Shown: positions 6,798 through 15,958, numbered from the stretch's first letter. The stretch: 32,114 bases of DNA from Leptolyngbya sp. SIO4C1 (GCA_010671975.1 JAAHIA010000001.1:1-32114), one strand, 5' to 3'. Program-made: numbers and translations. Notes: generated by a model not told the origin, from the sequence alone.

Positions 6798-8006
6798 ATG
6801 GCAACTGAGAACGCTTTGCTGAACGATTCTGACTTTCAACCGATTCATCAAACGGCTGAGGCCCAACCAGCTGAGTCCAAGAAAAACGGGGCAGCAGCGC
6901 CAAACTCAGCGCAGGCCCTAAAGCGCCTGCTGATTGAGCATGCCGATAGCCGTCAGATTATCCTGCTACAGGATTTTCCGGATCCGGACGCGCTGTCTTC
7001 AGCCTGGGCCTACAAGCTGATTGCGGCCAAGCATCAGATTGAGTGCGATATTTTTTACTCGGGCACACTGAGCCACCAAGAAAACATTGCGCTGGTTAAG
7101 CTGGCCAACGTTCCTGCTAAGCGCTGGCCGCAGCAGAGCAGCGAGCAGCCCGATCTCTCTGAGTATGAGGGCTATGTTCTGATTGACACCCAGGGCACAA
7201 CCAGTCAGCTAACCAAGCTCGTGCGGGCGGCAAAGCTGCCGCTGCTGGTAGTGATTGACCACCACGCGCCGCAGGGAGAAGCCGCTGCTGAGCTGGCTGA
7301 TATTCGCCCTGAGATTCGGGCTACGGCCACCATCTTGACGCAGTACCTGCAGGCGGGTCTGCTGCAGCTCGATCGCAACAACAGCAAGCATGTAAAATGC
7401 GCCACTGCGCTGATGCACGGTCTGCGCTCAGACACCAATCGACTGATGAATGCCGTAGAGGCAGACTTTATGGCAGCGGCCTATCTCAGCCAGTATTACG
7501 ATCCGCAGCTGCTGAATGCCGTGCTGCAGGCGTCTCGCTCTAAGCGAGTGATGGACGTGATTGAGCGCTCGCTGCGCAATCGTCAAATCCAAAACAGCGT
7601 TTCGATTGCCGGCGTTGGCTATCTGCGCTACGAAGATCGCGATGCAATTCCGCAGGCAGCAGATTTTCTAGTCACTGAGGAAAATATCCACACCGCTGTC
7701 GTCTACGGTATCGTCCACGACGAGGACGAAGAGTTAGAAATCGTCATCGGCTCTTTGCGCACCAATAAGATCACGCTTGACCCGGATGAATTTATCAAAG
7801 AGGCCTTTGGCCAAGACGAGCAGGGGCGCTTTTTTGGCGGCGGCCGTTCAATGGCGGGCGGCTTTGAGATTCCGGTTGGTTTTCTTTCTGGCTTTTATGA
7901 AAACAGCGACTACAACCGCCTGAAGTGGGAGGTGTTTGATACGCAAGTGAAGCAAAAGCTGCTGCGACTGGTGAATCCGGAAGATGGCGTCATCAATACC
8001 GACTGA
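6798..8006 (+). CDS. DHH family phosphoesterase (NrnA/RecJ-like fold)
   Basis: 402 residues. After a variable N terminus of about 38 residues come the DHH-domain motifs: QDFPDPDALSSA (about 58-69), LIDTQ with D130, VVIDHHAP with D154-H155-H156, and GLRSDTNRL. A DHHA1-type C-terminal domain ends with FFGGGRSMAGGFEIP. These motifs bind the two Mn ions used to hydrolyse phosphodiesters. Relatives degrade short oligoribonucleotides, pAp or cyclic dinucleotides. In motif I the usual histidine (H-x-N-P-D-G-D) is replaced by aspartate and the glycine by proline. The substrate is therefore open. AAGGAG at 6775-6780 is rather far (17 bases) from the ATG, but no other in-frame start is available. The 3' end overlaps the next gene by 23 bases. 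Confidence 0.88.
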   Translation: MATENALLNDSDFQPIHQTAEAQPAESKKNGAAAPNSAQALKRLLIEHADSRQIILLQDFPDPDALSSAWAYKLIAAKHQIECDIFYSGTLSHQENIALVKLANVPAKRWPQQSSEQPDLSEYEGYVLIDTQGTTSQLTKLVRAAKLPLLVVIDHHAPQGEAAAELADIRPEIRATATILTQYLQAGLLQLDRNNSKHVKCATALMHGLRSDTNRLMNAVEADFMAAAYLSQYYDPQLLNAVLQASRSKRVMDVIERSLRNRQIQNSVSIAGVGYLRYEDRDAIPQAADFLVTEENIHTAVVYGIVHDEDEELEIVIGSLRTNKITLDPDEFIKEAFGQDEQGRFFGGGRSMAGGFEIPVGFLSGFYENSDYNRLKWEVFDTQVKQKLLRLVNPEDGVINTD

Positions 8007-8496
8007 GGTGTATCTGATTCGCCACGGCATTGCCGCCGAGCGCGGTACCCATCATGCTAAGGATGCTGACCGACCGCTGACTGAGAAAGGGCAACGGCGC
8101 ACGCAGCGGGTAGCTGAGCGGCTGGGTGAGCTAGGTCTAAGCTTTGAAGCGCTGCTGGTAAGTCCGCTGGTGCGTGCCCAGCAAACAGCCGATCTGCTGC
8201 TAGATGCCGGGTTGGCTAAAACCCTCACCACGTTTGAGCCGCTAGCGCCCGCCGGGGCGCTGGCCGACTGGCTGAGCTGGCTGAGCGACTGGCAGCAGAC
8301 TGACGGGGGCTGCGTGGCGCTAGTAGGGCACGAGCCCAATTTGAGCAGCTGGGCGCAGCAGCTAGTCGTCGGTGCAGTGACCGATCGCTGGCAGCTGAAA
8401 AAAGCCGGAGTGGTGGGCCTGCGGGTGCCGACTGCGGCACATGCGATCGCGCATAGCCAGCTTTTCCTATGGGTACCGCCTAGATTTTTGCTGTAG
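7984..8496 (+). CDS. sixA: SixA-like phosphohistidine phosphatase (histidine phosphatase superfamily)
   Basis: 170 residues. The RHG motif (YLIRHGIAAE, H14) carries the histidine that becomes phosphorylated. SPLVRAQQTA carries the second arginine and VGHEPN carries the later catalytic histidine. The length fits SixA, which removes phosphate from phosphohistidine in signalling or PTS proteins; the target here is unknown. ATG 7984 overlaps the DHH gene by 23 bases, which suggests translational coupling. GTG at 8008 is a possible later start that would give almost no overlap. Confidence 0.87.
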   Translation: MASSIPTEVYLIRHGIAAERGTHHAKDADRPLTEKGQRRTQRVAERLGELGLSFEALLVSPLVRAQQTADLLLDAGLAKTLTTFEPLAPAGALADWLSWLSDWQQTDGGCVALVGHEPNLSSWAQQLVVGAVTDRWQLKKAGVVGLRVPTAAHAIAHSQLFLWVPPRFLL

Positions 8497-8647
8497 CCTC
8501 AGCCACTCCGCGCTGGCGCCGGCTAATTCAGACTGAGGACGGCGCGCGCGGCCCGGCTGACGCTCTGAGTCTTGCGGCTGGGGCTAGTTTGCGCACCCAA
8601 CTTCTCGATATCCTAGAGATAAAGCGAGCTGAACTGAGGAGCTGACA

Positions 8648-9847
8648 ATGACTGTATGCGAATATCGGCCTGGATTAGAAGGCATCCCAGCCACTGAGTC
8701 TGGCATTAGCTATGTCGATGGACAAAACGGCATTCTGGAATATCGCGGTATTCGCATCGAAGAGCTAGCGCTTAAAAGCAACTTCATCGAAGCGGCCTAT
8801 CTGCTGATTTGGGGCGGCTTGCCAACCCAGCAGGAGCTAGATGCTTTTGAGTACGAGATTCGCCACCATCGCCGACTCAAGTTTCGCATTCGCGACATGA
8901 TGAAGTGCTTTCCGGAGAGCGGTCACCCGATGGACGCGCTGCAGGCCTGTGCGGCAGCGCTGGGGCTATTTTACTCGCGCCGCGAGCTAGACGATCCGGC
9001 CTATATTCAAAAGGCGGTGGTGCGGCTGCTGGCCAAGATTCCCACCATGGTGGCGGCCTTTCAGCTGATTCGCAAAGGCAACGATCCGGTGCAGCCGCGC
9101 GACGATCTCGACTATGCGGCCAACTTTCTCTACATGCTGAATGAGCAAGAGCCCGATCCGCTGGCCGCCCGCATTTTTGATATTTGCCTGACGCTGCATG
9201 CCGAGCACACCATCAACGCCTCGACCTTTTCGGCCATGGTGACCGCTTCAACGCTGACCGACCCCTATGCAGTGGTGGCTTCCGCCGTGGGTACGCTGGC
9301 CGGACCGCTACACGGTGGGGCCAACGAAGAAGTGATCCAGATGCTGCAGGACATCGGCTCAGTGGAGAACGTACGACCGTTCGTCGAAGAGCGGGTGGCG
9401 CACAAGGCTAAGATTATGGGCTTCGGCCATCGGGTCTACAAAGTTAAGGATCCGCGCGCGGTCATTTTGCAAAAGCTGGCCGAGCAGTTGTTTGAAAAAT
9501 TTGGTCAGGATGAATACTACGCGATCGCGCTGGAGCTAGAGTCGGTGGTGACCGAAAAGCTAGGTAAAAAAGGCGTGTACCCTAACGTAGACTTCTATTC
9601 GGGCCTGGTCTATCGCAAGCTGGGCATTCCCACCGACCTGTTTACGCCCATTTTTGCGATCGCGCGCGTGGCCGGCTGGCTGGCTCACTGGAAAGAGCAG
9701 CTGGCTGAAAATCGGATTTTTCGACCGACCCAAATTTACACTGGCCCTCATGCCCAGTCCTATGTGCCGCTGGCTGAGCGGCCTCAGATTTGGGACAAGC
9801 AGCCCTCACCGTTTGTGGTGTCTAACGCCCTGCGCTCAGTTTCTTGA
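8648..9847 (+). CDS. gltA: Citrate synthase
   Basis: 399 residues. It condenses acetyl-CoA and oxaloacetate to citrate at the entry of the TCA branch that supplies 2-oxoglutarate for nitrogen assimilation. The catalytic triad is visible as H222 (GPLHGGANE), H261 (GFGHRVYK) and D315 (PNVDFYSG), with LHAEH at 184-188. The length and the absence of the E. coli-type N-terminal extension point to the short, dimeric form. GAGGAG ends six bases before ATG 8648. A strong terminator follows at 9963, so it is probably not cotranscribed with ndhA. Confidence 0.97.
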   Translation: MTVCEYRPGLEGIPATESGISYVDGQNGILEYRGIRIEELALKSNFIEAAYLLIWGGLPTQQELDAFEYEIRHHRRLKFRIRDMMKCFPESGHPMDALQACAAALGLFYSRRELDDPAYIQKAVVRLLAKIPTMVAAFQLIRKGNDPVQPRDDLDYAANFLYMLNEQEPDPLAARIFDICLTLHAEHTINASTFSAMVTASTLTDPYAVVASAVGTLAGPLHGGANEEVIQMLQDIGSVENVRPFVEERVAHKAKIMGFGHRVYKVKDPRAVILQKLAEQLFEKFGQDEYYAIALELESVVTEKLGKKGVYPNVDFYSGLVYRKLGIPTDLFTPIFAIARVAGWLAHWKEQLAENRIFRPTQIYTGPHAQSYVPLAERPQIWDKQPSPFVVSNALRSVS

Positions 9848-10252
9848 ACGTCCGTGATACCGATGACTGCGGCGATGTGGGCGTGTGATGGGCGTCACCC
9901 CTCTTGTCAATTTGTCAGAATCCAACGAACATAACAATTAGTGACGATTTTCAGGAACTCCAGCCCCCCTCGCACATGCTTGGGGGGTTTTTATTTTTAC
10001 GTCACTGTGCCTGCAGTCTGCGCAGATTTACAGATGATCGGTGCGATCGCGCAGCAGCTGCGTCTGGAGACTGACCCATCAATCATCCAAGCCGAGTAGA
10101 CCTACTTGCTCGGCTCCTGCCCTTTATGAGTAAAAATTACTATCCGCTGGGCAATGGTTGACCGGTTTGTCGGGCTATAAAGCGTTAGAATCTGTAAGAG
10201 CAAAGAATCTTTAAACAAAATTCTAAAGCCGCAGTCTGTCACTCAATCCTTC
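9848..10252. other. 405-bp intergenic region between gltA and ndhA
   Basis: It contains the gltA terminator hairpin at 9963-9997 and, beyond it, a spacer of about 255 bases that should hold the ndhA promoter. TTGACC occurs near 10158 and TAGAAT near 10187, but their spacing is not canonical, so no promoter is called. A HIP1 octamer lies near 10043. No gene was seen on either strand. Confidence 0.5.
9963..9997 (+). terminator. Rho-independent terminator after gltA
   Basis: CCCCCC at 9964-9969 pairs with GGGGGG at 9982-9987 around a 12-base loop, followed directly by TTTTTATTTTT. This is a textbook G-C stem with a T tract. It lies about 115 bases after the gltA stop. Confidence 0.85.
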
Positions 10253-11371
10253 ATGAATTCTGGAATTGACCTACAAGAGAGCTTTATTCGAGCCCTAACC
10301 TCGTTTGGGCTGCCGACGGGTTTGGCTAAAACCGTCTGGATTCCGCTGCCAATGCTGCTGATGCTAATTGCTGCTACGGTGAGTATTTTTATCGCCGTCT
10401 GGCTAGAGCGAAAAATTTCTGCCGCCGCGCAGCAGCGCATTGGCCCCGAATACGTTGGCGCGCTCGGCGCGCTGCAGGCCGCCGCTGACGGTATCAAGCT
10501 GCTATTTAAGGAAGATATCGTACCGGCCAAGTCTGACCCCTGGCTGTTTACGCTAGGTCCGGCGCTGGTCGTCATTCCGGTGTTTTTGTCCTACCTGATT
10601 GTGCCTTTTGGGCAAAACATGGTAATTACCGACATCGGGGTTGGCATTTTTCTATGGATTGCGCTGTCTAGCATCACGCCGATTGGTCTGCTGATGTCGG
10701 GCTACTCTTCAAACAATAAGTATTCGCTACTGGGCGGTCTGAGGGCAGCAGCCCAGTCAATCAGCTACGAGATCCCGCTGGCGCTGGCGGTGCTGGCCGT
10801 GGTGATGATGTCCAACAGCCTCAGTACAATTGACATCGTCAACCAGCAAGATGGCTACGGCATCCTCAGCTGGAACGTGTGGCGTCAGCCGGTTGGGTTT
10901 GTCATTTTTTGGATTGCGGCGCTGGCTGAGTGTGAGCGTCTACCGTTCGACCTGCCCGAAGCTGAAGAGGAGCTCGTTGCTGGCTATCAGACGGAGTATA
11001 CCGGCATGAAGTTTGGTCTCTTCTACGTTGGGTCATACGTCAATCTAGTGCTCTCAGCGCTGATGGTCTCAATTCTCTACTTAGGCGGATGGAGCTTTCC
11101 GGTACCGGTAGAATCGCTGGCTGGCTGGCTAGGCGTTTCAGAAACGGCTCCCTGGCTGCAGGTGATTACAGCCTCCGTTGGCATCGTGATGACCCTGATC
11201 AAGGCCTATGCGCTGGTCTTTTTGACCATCTTGCTGCGCTGGACCGTGCCCCGCGTCAGAATCGATCAGCTCCTAGACCTAGGGTGGAAGTTTCTACTGC
11301 CCGTTTCACTTGTAAATCTATTGCTCACAGCAGCTTTAAAGCTGACGTTTCCAGTTGCCTTTGGTGGTTAG
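10253..11371 (+). CDS. ndhA: NAD(P)H-quinone oxidoreductase subunit 1 (NdhA)
   Basis: 372 residues with about eight membrane segments. It is the membrane subunit at the foot of the peripheral arm of thylakoid NDH-1, homologous to complex I NuoH, and helps form the plastoquinone site. Family motifs seen include ERKISAAAQQRIGPEYVG (about 46-63), ADGIKLLFKED, and the loop ECERLPFDLPEAEEELVAGY with its acidic residues. It opens the conserved order ndhA-ndhI-ndhG-ndhE. NDH-1 supports respiration, cyclic electron flow and CO2 uptake. ATG at 10253 has no strong Shine-Dalgarno. Confidence 0.97.
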   Translation: MNSGIDLQESFIRALTSFGLPTGLAKTVWIPLPMLLMLIAATVSIFIAVWLERKISAAAQQRIGPEYVGALGALQAAADGIKLLFKEDIVPAKSDPWLFTLGPALVVIPVFLSYLIVPFGQNMVITDIGVGIFLWIALSSITPIGLLMSGYSSNNKYSLLGGLRAAAQSISYEIPLALAVLAVVMMSNSLSTIDIVNQQDGYGILSWNVWRQPVGFVIFWIAALAECERLPFDLPEAEEELVAGYQTEYTGMKFGLFYVGSYVNLVLSALMVSILYLGGWSFPVPVESLAGWLGVSETAPWLQVITASVGIVMTLIKAYALVFLTILLRWTVPRVRIDQLLDLGWKFLLPVSLVNLLLTAALKLTFPVAFGG

Positions 11372-11388
11372 AGAGGCGAATTTTTCTC

Positions 11389-12018
11389 ATGCTTAACTTT
11401 CTCAAACAAGTCGGCGACTATGCCAAAGAAACGGCACAGGCCGCAAAGTTTATTGGTCAGGGACTATCGGTAACCTTTGACCACATGAAGCGCCGTCCGG
11501 TCACGGTGCAGTATCCGTACGAAAAGCTGATTCCGTCTGAGCGCTATCGCGGCCGCATTCACTTTGAATTTGACAAGTGTATTGCTTGCGAGGTCTGCGT
11601 GCGCGTCTGCCCCATCAACCTGCCGGTGGTGGACTGGGACTTTGACAAAGCTTCTAAGAAGAAAAATCTCAAGCACTACAGCATCGACTTTGGCGTCTGT
11701 ATTTTCTGCGGCAACTGCGTAGAATACTGTCCGACTAACTGTCTGTCGATGACGGAAGAATATGAGCTCGCAGCCTACGATCGCCACGACCTCAACTACG
11801 ACAACGTGGCGCTGGGTCGTCTGCCCTACAAGGTCACTCAAGATCCGATGGTGACGCCGCTGCGCGAGTTTGCCTACCTGCCCAAGGGCGTTACCGATCC
11901 GCACGAGCTGCCGGCTGGCTCCCGTCGCTCTGGTAAACTGCCCCAAGAGATTTTAGAAGAGCTCGAAGCGGCCCAGGCAGATACCCAGCCAGAGGCGAAT
12001 GCTGAAGCGGATGCCTAG
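11389..12018 (+). CDS. ndhI: NAD(P)H-quinone oxidoreductase subunit I (NdhI), 2x[4Fe-4S] ferredoxin-type
   Basis: 209 residues. There are two 4Fe-4S motifs: C64xxC67xxC70xxxC74 (CIACEVCVRVCP) and C104xxC107xxC110xxxC114 (CIFCGNCVEYCP). They form part of the electron wire to plastoquinone in the NDH-1 peripheral arm. The open frame extends far upstream inside ndhA. ATG 11389 was chosen because MLNFLKQVGDYAKE matches the family N terminus, it lies 17 bases after the ndhA stop, and GAGAGG precedes it. The acidic Ala/Glu tail after about residue 185 is variable in the family. Confidence 0.97.
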   Translation: MLNFLKQVGDYAKETAQAAKFIGQGLSVTFDHMKRRPVTVQYPYEKLIPSERYRGRIHFEFDKCIACEVCVRVCPINLPVVDWDFDKASKKKNLKHYSIDFGVCIFCGNCVEYCPTNCLSMTEEYELAAYDRHDLNYDNVALGRLPYKVTQDPMVTPLREFAYLPKGVTDPHELPAGSRRSGKLPQEILEELEAAQADTQPEANAEADA

Positions 12019-12066
12019 GTAGCCCACCGGTATCGGCACGTCAATCAACGTTAGAAAGGAACCGTC

Positions 12067-12684
12067 GTGAATTTAGCAGAAGGCGTACAGCTTGTTTCGT
12101 TTGGCATCCTTGGAGTTTTGATGCTAGCAGCGGCGCTAGGGGTAGTGCTGCTGTCTAACATCGTTTACTCTGCCTTTTTACTCGGCTTAGTTTTTGTTAG
12201 CATTTCGGGCCTCTATGTGCTGCTCAATGCTGGCTTTGTCGCAGCCGCGCAGATCCTGGTGTATGTTGGCGCGGTCAATGTTCTGATTCTCTTTGGAATC
12301 ATGCTGGTGAATAAGCGACAGGACTTTGCGCCGCTGCCCAAGGCCTGGCTGGGCAAGGCGGCTACAGCTGCTGTTTGCACTGGGCTGTTTGCTTTACTCA
12401 GCACGATGGTGCTGACGACGGGCTGGGGCGCTTCTGTGGCTGCACCGGCCGGTGATATCTCAATCGAGGTGATTGGGCAGCATTTCTTCAGCGACTTCTT
12501 ATTACCTTTTGAACTGGCTTCTGTGCTGCTGCTAGTGGCGCTAGTAGGGGCGATCATTCTTGCCCGCCGCGAATACATTCCCGATGTTGAACCGGTCGAT
12601 GAGGCAAAAGTGCTGACGCTGCCGGAGCGGCCGCGCGAGCTAGTCGCAGCCGGAGGGACCGAACCGAGCGAGCCGGCCCGCTGA
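12067..12684 (+). CDS. ndhG: NAD(P)H-quinone oxidoreductase subunit 6 (NdhG)
   Basis: 205 residues with about five hydrophobic segments, matching NuoJ/Nad6-type membrane subunits. Typical stretches are YVGAVNVLILFGIMLVNKR (about 66-84) and LLVALVGAIILARRE (about 155-169). Start is GTG at 12067 with AAAGGA a few bases upstream. It is third in the ndhAIGE operon. The charged C-terminal tail after about residue 175 is variable and probably cytoplasmic. Confidence 0.95.
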   Translation: MNLAEGVQLVSFGILGVLMLAAALGVVLLSNIVYSAFLLGLVFVSISGLYVLLNAGFVAAAQILVYVGAVNVLILFGIMLVNKRQDFAPLPKAWLGKAATAAVCTGLFALLSTMVLTTGWGASVAAPAGDISIEVIGQHFFSDFLLPFELASVLLLVALVGAIILARREYIPDVEPVDEAKVLTLPERPRELVAAGGTEPSEPAR

Positions 12685-12724
12685 TAGTCTTTTAGCCTTC
12701 TGATCTGTTCTAAGAGCCAAACCT

Positions 12725-13030
12725 ATGCAGCTTGAGTATTTTTTGATTTTGGCAGCCGCCCTATTTTGCGTGGGCATCTATGGCCTGGTGACTAGCCGCA
12801 ACGTAATTCGCGTTTTGATGTCGATTGAGCTGATGCTGAATGCGGTCAATCTAAATCTGATGGCGTTTTCCAACTATTTAGATCCGCAGGACATTAAGGG
12901 ACAGGTCTTTGCTGTCTTTGTGATTACCATCGCGGCAGCAGAGGCAGCCGTTGGTCTAGCCATTGTGCTGTCGATCTATCGCAACCGCGATACTGTTGAT
13001 ATGGAGCAGTTTAATCTGCTCAAGTGGTAG
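12725..13030 (+). CDS. ndhE: NAD(P)H-quinone oxidoreductase subunit 4L (NdhE)
   Basis: 101 residues with three membrane helices, the standard size of the NuoK/Nad4L subunit. The conserved glutamate-containing segments LMSIELMLNAVNLNL (about 31-45) and TIAAAEAAVGLAIVLSIYR (about 68-86) are present. These buried glutamates take part in the proton channel. It is last of the four ndh genes and lies 32 bases before the NAD kinase gene. Confidence 0.97.
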   Translation: MQLEYFLILAAALFCVGIYGLVTSRNVIRVLMSIELMLNAVNLNLMAFSNYLDPQDIKGQVFAVFVITIAAAEAAVGLAIVLSIYRNRDTVDMEQFNLLKW

Positions 13031-13062
13031 CTCGTCGCTGAGCAGCTAGCTGAATAACTGCG

Positions 13063-13983
13063 GTGCAACTCAAGCAGGCAATCATTGTCCATAAAGCAGG
13101 TAATGCCTACAGCAGAACCTGGGCCGAAAAATGCGCCCGCCAGCTTGAGCAGCTCGGATGTAAAGTTCTGCTCGGGCCAAGCGGTCCGAAGGATAATCCC
13201 TATCCGGTCTTTTTAGCCTCAGTGACGCAGCCAATCGATCTAGCCGTGGTTTTAGGCGGCGACGGCACGGCGCTAGCGGCAGCTCGACATCTGGCTCCAG
13301 AGCACGTGCCTATTTTGGCCGTCAACGTCGGCGGGCATCTCGGCTTTCTGACAGAATCAGCCGATGTGGTCGATGATTTTGAGCAGGTTTGGCAGCGGCT
13401 GCTCTCGGATCGCTATGCGGTGCAGCAGCGGATGATGCTACAAGCCTGTTTGCATGAGGGCAACTACGGCAACTTTGAGCCGATGAGCGACATTTTTTGG
13501 TCGCTCAATGAAATGTGCGTCAAGCCAGCCTCGCCCGATCGGATGATTACCTCCATTTTAGAAATGGAAATTGACGGGCAGGTAGTCGATCAGTATCAGG
13601 GGGACGGGCTGCTGATCAGTACGCCAACCGGCACGACGGGCTATACCGTAGCGGCAAATGGCCCAATCGTTCATCCCGGCATGGATGCGATCATCGTGAC
13701 GCCGATTTGTCCGCTCAGCCTGTCTAGCCGCCCGGTGGTGCTGCCGCCCGGCTGCGTGGTCAGCGTCTGGCCGCTGGCTGACCCAGATATGAATACTAAG
13801 CTGTGGACCGACGGCGTGCTAGCAACCGCTATCTGGCCGGGTCAGCGCGTCGATATTCGCATGGCTAGCGATATGGCACGCTTCATTGTGTTGGATATTG
13901 ATAATTCCTACTATCGAACGCTGCGCAATAAGCTGCAGTGGGCCGGCGCCAGGATTAACTATACTAACAATCATCGCAACTAG
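13063..13983 (+). CDS. nadK: NAD kinase
   Basis: 306 residues. It phosphorylates NAD to NADP. The diagnostic motifs are LGGDGTALAAAR (G65-G66-D67-G68), NVGGHLGFL, the NE motif in LNEMCVKPASP, and STPTGTTGYTVAANGPIV. Start is GTG at 13063; the next in-frame candidates would remove the start of the Rossmann-like fold. Its position 32 bases behind ndhE suggests cotranscription with NDH-1, tying the NADP pool to the enzyme that oxidises NADPH-derived electrons. It is convergent with the diguanylate cyclase gene (7-bp gap). Confidence 0.95.
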   Translation: MQLKQAIIVHKAGNAYSRTWAEKCARQLEQLGCKVLLGPSGPKDNPYPVFLASVTQPIDLAVVLGGDGTALAAARHLAPEHVPILAVNVGGHLGFLTESADVVDDFEQVWQRLLSDRYAVQQRMMLQACLHEGNYGNFEPMSDIFWSLNEMCVKPASPDRMITSILEMEIDGQVVDQYQGDGLLISTPTGTTGYTVAANGPIVHPGMDAIIVTPICPLSLSSRPVVLPPGCVVSVWPLADPDMNTKLWTDGVLATAIWPGQRVDIRMASDMARFIVLDIDNSYYRTLRNKLQWAGARINYTNNHRN

Positions 13984-13990
13984 CTAAGCT

Positions 13991-15712
13991 CTACGGTAGC
14001 CGCAGCACCGTCTGATTGCGGCCTCTGCGCTTGGCTTCGTAGAGTCCTAAATCGGCGATGTCAAACAAGGTTTCAGGAGAGAGCCGACGGCAGGGCACTA
14101 GGCCGGTCACTCCGACGCTGATGGTGATGTGGTCCGAGACGCGAGAGGCTTTGTGAGCTAGCTGCAGCGCCTGAACGTTGAGCGCGGCTGTTTGGGCCAC
14201 TTGCAAAGCTTCTTTGGGCGGCGTTTCGGGCAGCAGGATGACAAACTCTTCGCCGCCATATCGGGCAATCATGCCGTGAGGGCGCGTGACGGCCTGCTTG
14301 ATTGCCTGAGCCACCTGACGCAGGCAGGCATCGCCCTGCAGATGGCCGTAGGCATCGTTGTAATGCTTAAAATAATCAATGTCGCAAAGAATTAGAGACA
14401 GCGGCGTTTGCGATCGCACTGCGCGTACCCACACTGTTTCGAGCCGTTCTCTAAAAGCGCGCCGATTGGCTAGCTGCGTTAGCTCATCAAGCAGTGATAG
14501 CGCCTGTAGCCGCTGTAGCTTCTGCAGCCGATACAGCAGTGGCGCAATCGTCACCGCTAGGGCATATGGCAGAATGGGCAGCCACCAGCCTACGAGCAAT
14601 AGCCCATAGCTGACTATCAGCAAGCTGCCGACACAAGCAGCAATCAGACCTAAACGGCGCAGCTCGCTATCTACCCAGCCGTACAGCAGCAGGCTTAGAT
14701 GCGCCAAGCCCCAAATTAGCAGCAGCTCTAACGGTTCAGTCAGCGTTTTTAAGATCGGCCGATTGTCTAAAACGGCGCTGACCAGCTGGCTAATCAAGAT
14801 GGCATGAATCTCGACACCATGCGTTGGTAGCAGCTGCTGCCCCACTTTGCCGCTATGAGCAGTAAAAAAGATATCAGCCTCGCCAGACTGCAGACTGCCA
14901 ATCAGGATGATGCAGTCTTTGAACGTCTGCGGTGGAATCTGATCGCTCAGTAGGTCGGTCATCGAGACCGTCACAAACTGAGGATAAGCCAGACGCCAGT
15001 TTAATAGCACCTGATAGCCACCGCTATCGACCCATACGTAGCCGCCGCTGACGGCTTCGACTGGCGGAAATACGCGCCCTTTAATGGTCAGAAATTCTGT
15101 ATGAACGTCTGGCATAATGCCTTGGGCCGCCAGATACTCATAGGCAACGCGATAGCCAAAGCTCTCTAGAACGCGATCGCCATCAGCGCTAGGAAATAGA
15201 AATCCTCGGCGCACGCGGCCGTCTGCATCGACAATCAGATCGCTAGCGGCTGTGCGATTTTCATCGACCAAAACTGAGTTGCCTGAAACAGCTGACATTC
15301 TATTGTCGTCAATCAGTTTCTCAATACCAATTAGGTTTGGCGTATTGCGCAGCACCTGATTGAGCTGCTGGTGCCCGGGCGGATGGGGAATGTTGCGATA
15401 TAGATCGAGGCCAATTACGCTGGGCGACTGCTGCTTAACCTTTGTAATCAGCTGGGCCAGTAAAGCATCCGACAGCGCCGCCCGATTTAACCGCTCTAAG
15501 TCAGCATCATAAATTCCAACAATGACGATGCGAGGATCGGGGGTTTCGGGCGGCCGCGATCGCATCATCCAGTCAAACAGATGCAGTTCCCAAATCTGAA
15601 AGAGGCCAGACAGCCGTAGACCAATAATGCCAAGCGTAGTGGCAAGCCCTAACAGCGGCTTGGCAAACTTAGCCTGGGCTAATCTACGGCTCAGTTCTTG
15701 AGAACTATGCAC
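13991..15712 (-). CDS. CHASE2 sensor-diguanylate cyclase (GGDEF)
   Basis: 573 residues. An N-terminal hydrophobic segment (about 19-38) is followed by an extracytoplasmic CHASE2 sensor domain (about 45-310), about three membrane helices (about 325-400) and a GGDEF domain (about 405-572). The catalytic motif is RYGGEEF, and LCDIDYFKHYND supplies the metal-binding aspartate, so it should make c-di-GMP from two GTP. The inhibitory I-site position, normally RxxD, reads RPHG, so product inhibition is probably lost. The start is GTG at 15712, directly after an in-frame stop, without a clear Shine-Dalgarno, so a later start is possible. The sensed signal is unknown. Confidence 0.92.
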   Translation of the reverse strand: MHSSQELSRRLAQAKFAKPLLGLATTLGIIGLRLSGLFQIWELHLFDWMMRSRPPETPDPRIVIVGIYDADLERLNRAALSDALLAQLITKVKQQSPSVIGLDLYRNIPHPPGHQQLNQVLRNTPNLIGIEKLIDDNRMSAVSGNSVLVDENRTAASDLIVDADGRVRRGFLFPSADGDRVLESFGYRVAYEYLAAQGIMPDVHTEFLTIKGRVFPPVEAVSGGYVWVDSGGYQVLLNWRLAYPQFVTVSMTDLLSDQIPPQTFKDCIILIGSLQSGEADIFFTAHSGKVGQQLLPTHGVEIHAILISQLVSAVLDNRPILKTLTEPLELLLIWGLAHLSLLLYGWVDSELRRLGLIAACVGSLLIVSYGLLLVGWWLPILPYALAVTIAPLLYRLQKLQRLQALSLLDELTQLANRRAFRERLETVWVRAVRSQTPLSLILCDIDYFKHYNDAYGHLQGDACLRQVAQAIKQAVTRPHGMIARYGGEEFVILLPETPPKEALQVAQTAALNVQALQLAHKASRVSDHITISVGVTGLVPCRRLSPETLFDIADLGLYEAKRRGRNQTVLRLP

Positions 15713-15958
15713 TCAGTTAAACTCACGCATCGGGTCAAACGTCGCCGATTGAGCTTCACTTAGCAATTCAGACCGACGCCTGCCAGCGTTCCCCCAGGGA
15801 TAAGCGCTTGGACTACATCAGTTTGAAACCAAGACCATAAAGCCAACCAGCGCCCCCGACATTTTACCGGTATTGGTCAAATTGGAACAGGGATTTTTCG
15901 TATTTTAGAACGGCAGCGGACGCCATAGAAAATCTGTTCGCAGCTGCACAAGCTTCGT

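Noticed and set aside
11089..11388. Upstream extension of the ndhI frame
   Set aside because: It overlaps ndhA in another phase and does not resemble NdhI; ATG 11389 gives the family N terminus.
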